Below the pieces are notes generated by a model. It was not told where the DNA came from, ran no database searches, and saw nothing but the letters and a program-made list of their open reading frames with translations. Shown here piece by piece: positions 1 to 5,540 of a stretch of 6,996 nucleotides of DNA. The number at the start of each line of letters is the position of its first letter. Position 1 is the first letter of the stretch. The position numbers were made by a program, and so were the translations under genes. Origin of the DNA: an uncultured Erysipelotrichaceae bacterium (lineage in GTDB: Bacteria; Bacillota_I; Bacilli_A; RFN20; CAG-826); NCBI GenBank assembly GCA_900321535.1, contig ONWJ01000113.1, forward strand, positions 1-6,996, given 5' to 3'.

Positions 1-32
1 AAGGCGTTTTGCAGCATTTAAAACTTCAAAAA

Positions 33-54
33 CCTTGCAAAACCCATTTAAAAA
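33..54. repeat. Short motif shared with the other gene-end region (copy 1)
   Basis: The plus strand carries the core TGCAAAACCC followed by ATTTAAAA. A near-identical stretch (TGCAAAACCCC followed by ATTAAAA) lies at 6736-6756. Each copy sits directly beside a terminator stem, on its left side in plus coordinates. Two copies of about 20 nt could be chance in AT-rich gene ends or members of a genome-wide family. The core is seen; any role is unknown. Confidence 0.4.
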
Positions 55-74
55 GCCCACCCGAAGGTGAGCTT
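53..74 (-). terminator. Rho-independent terminator of the pot operon
   Basis: Read on the minus strand, a 9-bp stem (AAGCUCACC with GGUGGGCUU, one G-U wobble) is closed by a UUCG loop on a C-G pair, an unusually stable tetraloop. It runs into a short T tract (CTTTTT) just after the potD stop codon. On the plus strand the wobble becomes a C-A mismatch and no T tract follows, so it should work mainly for the minus-strand operon. The U tract is short, so termination strength is uncertain. Confidence 0.75.
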
Positions 75-79
75 AATGG

Positions 80-1981
80 TTATTTGGGTTGCTGCAATTT
101 GGCGGCTTGTTCTTTCCTGCGTTTGATCTTGAAACGATGGTAGTAATGCTTGGTGGCCACCATCGCGATGATGCCCGCAGCCCCGGCAACGAGGATGATG
201 GCGAACACCACCACACCCGCTAACGGGAGGTTGTTGGATTTGACGTTTTGCCACATGGCTAAGACAAATTCGTTATTTGGACCATAGTCAGACATAACGG
301 CAAGTTTTGGAATCATCGTGTGATCGGGATATTGGGCATAGAACTGCCTGCCACATTCAACGAGCTTGTTCTCTTCGACTTCGATTTCTTCAATCTCATC
401 GGTGTAGCAGAGATAGGGGTTGGTTTCAGGCATATCCCCATATGGTTCGGCGATACCATCATATTCGATGGTGCCTTCAAACATATAGGTGAGATTGCGC
501 ACGCCCCAAGGCTCGACTTCCTCTAGTTGGTCGGCTTCATCGAGGAGCTCGTTCATCGCGGCGACTTTCTCATTATAGATTTGATAGTATTCGTCCCAGG
601 TGTGCGCCACGCCATCGATAACTGGAGCTTCATAGGTGGAACCAGTCATGTCGAGGATGCCGTATTCAGGGTCGAAATCTTCGATTTTATCGTTATCGAT
701 GTCGAAGCCGGTTTGGAAAATCTTGTTATACTCTTCATCATAGAGGAAATCATCATCTTCCCACCAATCGGCTTCATGGTAGACATACATCGCGTAGGAA
801 CGTGGATCATACCAATCGCGGATGAGTTCATGGACGACATCCCCTGCAATATAGGAGGTGTAGCCGATGGAATCCATGTTGGAGGATGCAACTTCGGGAT
901 CGCAAAGGAAATTGAGGAAGTCTTCCGCCATGGTGCGATGGATATCATCGATGCCAGCCATCATGACCCAGCCATCGAACCAGATGTTGCCACCGGTCTC
1001 AGGAACGGAGTAGTAGATGGTTTGGCCCGATTCATAATCGCCGCGATCCATGGAATAGACCGCGTCGCCGCTCCAAGCCAAGTTCATGCCAACCAAGCCT
1101 TTGACGATATCGTCTTTGCCCGAGTCGACCTCAAAGCCGAAGACGTTCTCTTTTAGGGCGAGGAGGGTTTGTTCAACCTTCTTCACCGTGTCTTGGTCGC
1201 AACGATTGAAGATGTCGGTGATGAGGGGGTTGTAATTGGCCATCGCATCTTCGAATTTTCCATCGAGAAGGTTGAAATCCTCGGTGAAATATCCAGAATC
1301 TGCAAGGATTTTGCGGATTTCCTCATCGAATTGCATCATGATGCCGACGGAATACGTATCACGCATGGAGTCTTTGACCGACATCTCATTCGCGTACTTC
1401 TTATCCCATAAGGAAGCCCAAGAAGCCATATCGCCTTTGACCGAATCTTCGTCATAGACCATATTGCCTTCCCCATCATCGACGAGGAGGTTTTTGTCTT
1501 TGGCGACTTTGGTTGGGTTATAGAGGATGCCTAAGGTTCCCCACATATAGCCAACCGAGTAATCGCCCATGTTGACGACTTGATCATCCACCTTGGTGGT
1601 GATGGACGCCATCTTGTTGAGCAAGAACGGCGGGCAATAGTCGGTGTAATTAGGGACATGATCCATGTTGATAGGCTGGCACATCTTGGAATTGACCATC
1701 TTCTGCAAGGTATAGTCGGATGCGCAGATAAGGTCATAAGTGGTTTTGCCGGTCTTCAAAGAAGAGAGCATGGTTTCGTTGGTGTCATAGGTGTCATAGA
1801 CGACTTTCACGGTTTTGCCGAGCTTTTCAGACTCTAACGCGATGAAATCATCAACGACGTTATCAGCGATATAGTCCTCGCAGTTATAGACGCGAAGGAC
1901 AACGGCCTCTTCTTTTGCCCCGCAGCCAGTAAGGGCAAGAACGGATAACGGCAATAATAAGCCAAACAATTTATGTTTCAT
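80..1981 (-). CDS. potD: Enlarged, doubly anchored polyamine-binding lipoprotein PotD
   Basis: Extracytoplasmic substrate-binding subunit of the spermidine/putrescine importer. Residues 1-20 form a lipoprotein signal with lipobox LTGC (Cys20 lipidated). Residues about 28-392 follow the PotD fold: TYDTNETM (64-71), the Ser88/Tyr90 pair, Asp204/Asp208, Trp303, and WFD (334-336). These align from memory with the E. coli ligand-binding residues. The usual YNW motif is YNC here (Cys34). The protein has 633 residues against about 350 for the family. The excess is an acidic, aromatic region (about 393-555), then the usual last helix (about 560-582), a membrane helix (about 587-609) and a basic tail. 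The start is fixed by the signal peptide and by GGGAGG inside the end of potC, whose TAA directly abuts this ATG. It is the last gene of the operon. Family assignment is secure; exact substrate (spermidine or putrescine) is inferred. Confidence 0.93.
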   Translation of the reverse strand: MKHKLFGLLLPLSVLALTGCGAKEEAVVLRVYNCEDYIADNVVDDFIALESEKLGKTVKVVYDTYDTNETMLSSLKTGKTTYDLICASDYTLQKMVNSKMCQPINMDHVPNYTDYCPPFLLNKMASITTKVDDQVVNMGDYSVGYMWGTLGILYNPTKVAKDKNLLVDDGEGNMVYDEDSVKGDMASWASLWDKKYANEMSVKDSMRDTYSVGIMMQFDEEIRKILADSGYFTEDFNLLDGKFEDAMANYNPLITDIFNRCDQDTVKKVEQTLLALKENVFGFEVDSGKDDIVKGLVGMNLAWSGDAVYSMDRGDYESGQTIYYSVPETGGNIWFDGWVMMAGIDDIHRTMAEDFLNFLCDPEVASSNMDSIGYTSYIAGDVVHELIRDWYDPRSYAMYVYHEADWWEDDDFLYDEEYNKIFQTGFDIDNDKIEDFDPEYGILDMTGSTYEAPVIDGVAHTWDEYYQIYNEKVAAMNELLDEADQLEEVEPWGVRNLTYMFEGTIEYDGIAEPYGDMPETNPYLCYTDEIEEIEVEENKLVECGRQFYAQYPDHTMIPKLAVMSDYGPNNEFVLAMWQNVKSNNLPLAGVVVFAIILVAGAAGIIAMVATKHYYHRFKIKRRKEQAAKLQQPK

Positions 1982-2893
1982 TTAGCGTGCCTCCCTTCCT
2001 TTGCGGGTTTTGGTCTTCTTCGCGGCGACGTTACGGTAGATGGTCGTGCCGATAACGATGCCGAGGACAATCAAGAAGATAATCATGGTCAAGGCGCGAA
2101 TTTCCTTTGGAATCGGGCCTTTTTTGATTTTGGCTTGGACAAGCGTAGATAAGGTTTCAATCGTCTTCTCGCCCGAAAGCAAGCCTGGGCCGCGGGTGAA
2201 GGCAGTGACGATGAAGTCATCTAAGCTGAGGGTAATGGAAAGCAAGAAGCCAGAGAGGATGCCCGGAAGGATTTCTGGGATCGTCGCTTTCCAAAGAGCC
2301 TGACGCTGGGTGCAGCCAAGGTCAAGCGCGGCTTCATATAAGGCTGGGTCCATCTGCTGGAGTTTGGGCTTGACGTTAAGATAAACGAAAGGAAGTCCAA
2401 GGATGACGTGGCCGATGAGCAACGTCCAGAAGGAGAAGATAGAAGCCCCGCGGAAGATGTAGGAGCTGATGAAGACGAACATGACGGTCAAGGAGAGCGC
2501 CATAACGATTTCGGCGTTGACGACCGGAATCTGAGTGACGTGCTCGATGACGTTGCGGGTACGCTTTTTCGAGTAATAGGCGCCGATGGCCCCGACAGTT
2601 CCTAGAATCGTCGCGATCAACGCGCTAGAAACGGCAAGGATCAAGGTATTGCCAAGCGCGGTCATGATCTCCGAGGAGAGGAAGAGATCGCGATATAACT
2701 CGAAGGTGAAATGGAAGTCGCCTTCTAAGGTGATGTTGTCGTTCTTGGAGAACGAGAAAGCGATGAGGACGAGGATTGGGATGTACATGAGGATCAAGAC
2801 GATCCAGATGATGGATTGGCCAAAGATTTTGTGGAAGGTCGCTTTGCGGCGAAGCTTCTTTTCGTTGGCGGTCAAGGTAACTGCGCTGCTCAT
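1982..2893 (-). CDS. potC: Polyamine ABC transporter permease PotC
   Basis: Inner-membrane permease of the spermidine/putrescine importer, pairing with PotB to form the channel. The 303 residues hold about six hydrophobic segments (roughly 27-48, 78-107, 124-147, 152-172, 207-230, 266-286). The cytoplasmic EAA loop begins EAALDLGC at residue 187 and ends in ILP at 210, the docking site for the ATPase. TLSLDDFIVT (221-230) is typical of PotC. The basic C-terminal tail (KKTKTRKGR) is expected to be cytoplasmic. Its ATG overlaps the potB stop codon by four bases (ATGA). A clear AAAGGAG site lies 7 nt upstream (2901-2907), so it can initiate both independently and by coupling. Length is slightly above the family's usual 255-290, through longer ends. 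Confidence 0.95.
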   Translation of the reverse strand: MSSAVTLTANEKKLRRKATFHKIFGQSIIWIVLILMYIPILVLIAFSFSKNDNITLEGDFHFTFELYRDLFLSSEIMTALGNTLILAVSSALIATILGTVGAIGAYYSKKRTRNVIEHVTQIPVVNAEIVMALSLTVMFVFISSYIFRGASIFSFWTLLIGHVILGLPFVYLNVKPKLQQMDPALYEAALDLGCTQRQALWKATIPEILPGILSGFLLSITLSLDDFIVTAFTRGPGLLSGEKTIETLSTLVQAKIKKGPIPKEIRALTMIIFLIVLGIVIGTTIYRNVAAKKTKTRKGREAR

Positions 2894-3753
2894 AGTTCCA
2901 CTCCTTTCCTTGGGTTCTCCTGCTTCCCAAAGCGGCGAGTGATGATCATGGTGATGACGATCATCGCCAACATGATGAGGGCCATGAAGGAGCCTTCATT
3001 CCACATGTATTGGGAGAAGTTGAGATAGATGATGTTGCCAAACAAGGTCAATTTGCCTTCGGAAAGGGTATCCGAGATGACGTAGCTCGACATCGTTGGC
3101 ATGAAGACCATCTCCGCCGCCGCGATGATGCCAGGGATGGATTGCGGCAAGATGGAGAGGAAAAAGGTCTGAGGGCCATTGCAGCCAAGATCATGGGCAG
3201 CCTCGATTTGGGCTTTGTCCAATTTGATCATGGTGGAATATAACGGCAAGATGGTGAATGGCAGGTAGTTATAGACCATGCCGATCATGGTGGCGATATA
3301 AGGATGCTGGCCACCATATAAGCCCATCCAGGACAAGACGTCACGTGTGGCGCCGGTCCTTAAGACGAAGTTGATCCACATCGGCATGATGAAGAGCATC
3401 ACCAAAACATAGTTCTTGTTGACCTTTTTATCGGCGAGCAAATAGGCGATAGGATAACCAATGAGCAAGCAAAGAATCGTATTGAGCAAGCCGATGAATA
3501 AGGAGACGACCAAAACGTTGATCTTGGTCCAGTTGGTGAAGAAGTTCACGAAGGCTTTGAAGGAGAAATTCAAGGCTTCGGTGCCATCGGCGAGGGTGAC
3601 GGTCTCGGTGAAGGCATAGACAAGAATGATGATGATTGGAATGAGGACGAATAGAAGCAAGAAGACGAAGTAAGGGATCGCCAGATATTTCCGCTTGAAG
3701 GCAACGACGCGTTTGAAGCCTTGTCCGCGGGCGGCGCGACTAGTCGACGACAT
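2890..3753 (-). CDS. potB: Polyamine ABC transporter permease PotB
   Basis: Second membrane subunit of the importer. The 287 residues have a basic cytoplasmic N terminus (to about 22), a first membrane helix (about 24-48), an extracytoplasmic loop, and further helices at about 80-107, 114-133, 152-175, 203-226 and 254-272. The EAA loop starts EAAHDLGC at 184 and ends at Pro207. The following stretch containing MPTMSSYVISDTL is characteristic of PotB. The ATG overlaps the end of potA by 14 nt. The best upstream Shine-Dalgarno match is AAGGA, 11 nt away and somewhat distant, so coupling to potA translation is likely. It ends in TGA, showing that TGA is a true stop in this genome. Length is normal for the family. 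Confidence 0.95.
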   Translation of the reverse strand: MSSTSRAARGQGFKRVVAFKRKYLAIPYFVFLLLFVLIPIIIILVYAFTETVTLADGTEALNFSFKAFVNFFTNWTKINVLVVSLFIGLLNTILCLLIGYPIAYLLADKKVNKNYVLVMLFIMPMWINFVLRTGATRDVLSWMGLYGGQHPYIATMIGMVYNYLPFTILPLYSTMIKLDKAQIEAAHDLGCNGPQTFFLSILPQSIPGIIAAAEMVFMPTMSSYVISDTLSEGKLTLFGNIIYLNFSQYMWNEGSFMALIMLAMIVITMIITRRFGKQENPRKGVEL

Positions 3754-5257
3754 AGTTGGATGGGTCCTTCTTTAAGCGCAGCTTGATGTTCTCTGGCGCG
3801 ATGTCGACCGCGACCAAATCGTTTTCATTCCAAGAATAGACGGAGTTGACGACATAATCCTCATCATCGTCGGTGCGGACGATGTATTGGAAGTGGTCGC
3901 CGATCCAAACAAGGTTGATGATTTGCCCATTGGCGTGTCCTGATGAGAGGTCATCGGAAAGGCTGATGACGTCAAGTCCGACCGTGGCGACGACGTCTGC
4001 ATCGTTGAAGTCGTATTTCTTGCCATCTGGGCCGATGACATAGCCATCATCGTCCAGTTTGCCGCCGGGGATGAGGGTTTCAACTTTGCATGGGAAGGGA
4101 TCTTCGCCGATGACGACTTCGTTGTTTTTGTTGATCCAGGCGTCGACATATTGGTTCTCGGTGAGTTCCTTATGCATGATCTGGATGTTTTCTTTCTCCA
4201 CCGCAAGGGAGACGGTCGTCCCGACTTCATGGTCATGGGTATCACGGCAAAGAACCTCGTTTTTGCCGACATTGACGATGAATTCGTAATGGACGCCTTT
4301 GAAGATCTTGGAGGCGATAACGCCTTCCACCACACCTTTGCCAGGTGGAAGCATGATGACGTCTTCTGGGCGGACGACGATATCGACTTTCTCATTGAGC
4401 GGGAAGTCATCGATGCAATCCCACTGCGCGCCGATGAAGCGGACTTTGAATTTGCCCGACATCGTGCCGTTATAGATATTGGATTCGCCGATGAAGTCCG
4501 CGACGAAAGCGTTGATTGGTTCGTTGTAGATGTCTTCTGGGGTACCGATTTGCTGAATGAGGCCGCCTTTCATGACGATGATGCGATCAGACATGGTAAG
4601 GGCTTCTTCTTGGTCATGGGTGACATAGAAGAAGGTGATGCCGAGTTTCTTATGCATCTCTTTGAGCTCGATCTGCATGTCTTTGCGCATCTTATGGTCA
4701 AGAGCGGAAAGTGGCTCGTCAAGAAGAAGAACCTTTGGTTCGTTGACGATGGCGCGAGCGATGGCGACACGTTGCTGCTGACCACCGGAAAGGGTGGAAA
4801 CATCGCGGTCTTCCATCTCATCGAGGTCGACGATTTGAAGGGCGCGGGAGACCTTTTCGTCAATGGTTTTCGGGTCAAGGTGTTTCATGACCGTTTTCTT
4901 GTTGCCTTTGCGGTCGGTGACTTCGACTGGGATTTTCTTTAATTTCAAGCCGAAAGCGACGTTATCGTAAACGTCAAGATGCGGGAACAAGGCATAATGC
5001 TGGAACACGGTGTTGACCGGGCGCTTGTTCGGCGGCAACAAGGAAATATCCTGCCCATTGAGCAAGATGGTGCCAGAGCTTGGTAATTCGAAGCCGGCGA
5101 TCATGCGCAAGGTGGTTGTCTTGCCGCAGCCGCTGGGGCCTAGGATCGTTATGAACTCCCCTCGCTTCACATCAAGGTTGAAGTCATCTACTACTTTCAA
5201 CCCATCGAATTCTTTGCAGACGTGCTGCAAACGGATGATTGTGTCGTTCTCTTCCAT
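3740..5257 (-). CDS. potA: Polyamine ABC transporter ATPase PotA, with extended C terminus
   Basis: Cytoplasmic ATPase that drives polyamine uptake. It has a complete nucleotide-binding domain: Walker A GPSGCGKTT (40-48), Q-loop Gln86, signature LSGGQQQR (156-163), Walker B LLLDEP (177-182), D-loop SALD (184-187) and switch His214. A TOBE-type regulatory region starts near residue 258. Two departures stand out. About 18 extra residues follow FGLKLKKIP (roughly 111-128), between the Q-loop and the signature. After the first TOBE segment (about 308-363) there is a 75-residue linker and a second similar segment (about 441-497), giving 505 residues against about 350-380. The start is supported by GGGGAGGG just upstream. 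It is first in the operon, followed by potB. Polyamine specificity rests on the companion genes, since ATPases of this subfamily resemble one another. Confidence 0.94.
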   Translation of the reverse strand: MEENDTIIRLQHVCKEFDGLKVVDDFNLDVKRGEFITILGPSGCGKTTTLRMIAGFELPSSGTILLNGQDISLLPPNKRPVNTVFQHYALFPHLDVYDNVAFGLKLKKIPVEVTDRKGNKKTVMKHLDPKTIDEKVSRALQIVDLDEMEDRDVSTLSGGQQQRVAIARAIVNEPKVLLLDEPLSALDHKMRKDMQIELKEMHKKLGITFFYVTHDQEEALTMSDRIIVMKGGLIQQIGTPEDIYNEPINAFVADFIGESNIYNGTMSGKFKVRFIGAQWDCIDDFPLNEKVDIVVRPEDVIMLPPGKGVVEGVIASKIFKGVHYEFIVNVGKNEVLCRDTHDHEVGTTVSLAVEKENIQIMHKELTENQYVDAWINKNNEVVIGEDPFPCKVETLIPGGKLDDDGYVIGPDGKKYDFNDADVVATVGLDVISLSDDLSSGHANGQIINLVWIGDHFQYIVRTDDDEDYVVNSVYSWNENDLVAVDIAPENIKLRLKKDPSNYVVD

Positions 5258-5265
5258 GGACGTTA

Positions 5266-5273
5266 CCCTCCCC
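5266..5273 (-). promoter_or_regulatory. Ribosome binding site of potA
   Basis: On the minus strand GGGGAGGG precedes the potA ATG; the GGAGG core ends 9 nt before it. This supports the start at 5257 and contrasts with the lipoprotein gene on the other side, which has no such site. Confidence 0.75.
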
Positions 5274-5300
5274 TATTAAAAGAAGACAATGCTACAGAAT

Positions 5301-5328
5301 GTCGAAAGAGCACAAGGGGCCTTTCAAC
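5301..5328 (-). promoter_or_regulatory. Hairpin in the potA leader (GTCGAAA repeat 1)
   Basis: In the minus-strand RNA, GUUGAAAG (5328-5321) pairs over 8 bp, with one G-U wobble, with CUUUCGAC (5308-5301) around a 12-nt loop. The wobble is intact only in the potA direction; on the plus strand it is a C-A mismatch. If the promoter at 5336-5364 is right, the hairpin would sit almost at the 5' end of the operon mRNA, where it could stabilise the message or affect leader folding. The stem is seen; the role is inferred. Confidence 0.4.
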
Positions 5329-5335
5329 GGCGCAA

Positions 5336-5364
5336 ATAATGAAGACAAATAAACAAAAAATCAA
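5336..5364 (-). promoter_or_regulatory. Candidate sigma-A promoter for potABCD
   Basis: On the minus strand, TTGATT (5364-5359) and CATTAT (5341-5336) are separated by 17 nt. Each matches the consensus at four of six positions. Transcription would start near 5329, leaving a leader of about 70 nt that contains the hairpin and the GGGGAGGG site. Other weak combinations exist in this AT-rich region (for example TCGACA with TTTAAT, spacing 19), so the choice is tentative. Confidence 0.3.
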
Positions 5365-5406
5365 CAACTTTTTTTCGCCTGAAAAATGGGAGAAAAATCA
5401 CGGGGG

Positions 5407-5450
5407 GTCGAAAGTTGGCTTTCTTTCGGCACTATCGAAGAAATTTCGAC
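5407..5450. promoter_or_regulatory. Nested inverted repeat (GTCGAAA repeat 2)
   Basis: Outer arms GTCGAAA (5407-5413) and TTTCGAC (5444-5450) are perfect 7-nt complements. Inside, TTTC and TTCG (5420-5428, one bulged base at 5424) pair with CGAAGAAA (5436-5443) around a 7-nt loop. A one-sided 6-nt internal loop separates the two stems. No T tract follows on either strand, so this is not a terminator. It lies between the two divergent promoters and shares its motif with the 5301-5328 hairpin, as a regulator binding site might. No known operator was recognised. Confidence 0.4.
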
Positions 5451-5505
5451 AAAAAATAAGGGAAAAATTGTTCTAAAAACTTGCCCGATTTTCATACCGT
5501 TTTTC

Positions 5506-5533
5506 TTGCACCTTTCATCATCACATTTATAAT
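5506..5533 (+). promoter_or_regulatory. Sigma-A-like promoter at the lipoprotein start codon
   Basis: A perfect TATAAT lies at 5528-5533. TTGCAC at 5506-5511 serves as a weak -35 box with 16-nt spacing. The start codon ATG begins at 5541, seven bases after the -10 box, so transcription would begin at or next to the initiation codon. There is no Shine-Dalgarno sequence between the box and the ATG, which agrees with a leaderless message. Confidence 0.5.
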
Positions 5534-5540
5534 CCTTGTC

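Larger units (their letters stand above)
5258..5540. other. Divergent intergenic control region
   Basis: This 283-bp AT-rich stretch separates the start codons of potA (minus) and the thioredoxin-fold lipoprotein (plus). I find no convincing gene in it. It contains a ribosome site and candidate promoter for potA, two imperfect inverted repeats carrying GTCGAAA, a run of six G at 5402-5407, and a sigma-A-like promoter abutting the plus-strand start codon. Sharing one region could allow joint regulation of both units, but no known operator was recognised. Confidence 0.7.

Noticed and set aside
1..21. Possible 3' end of a plus-strand gene (frame ending at the TAA at 19-21)
   Set aside because: Six codons cannot be assigned. 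The terminator at 53-74 has no T tract on the plus strand, so there is no supporting signal.
6..43. Inverted repeat GTTTTGCA / TGCAAAAC
   Set aside because: The 8-bp arms are separated by 22 AT-rich bases with no terminator tail or other signal; it is likely a chance pairing.
527..1156. A 209-codon open frame on the plus strand opposite potD
   Set aside because: It lies wholly antisense to a well-supported gene, has no recognisable motif, and mirrors the codon pattern of potD.
4151..4942. A 263-codon open frame on the plus strand opposite potA
   Set aside because: Antisense shadow of the conserved ATPase core; its sequence is simply a frame-shifted mirror of PotA codons, with no supported start.
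5222..5476. An 84-codon plus-strand frame across the potA start and intergenic region
   Set aside because: It overlaps the start of potA, has low-complexity lysine/phenylalanine-rich content, and no ribosome site or family resemblance.
5481..5540. Upstream TTG start for the lipoprotein, adding 20 residues
   Set aside because: It would place a second hydrophobic stretch before a perfect 19-residue lipoprotein signal, has no ribosome site, and lies upstream of the TATAAT box.
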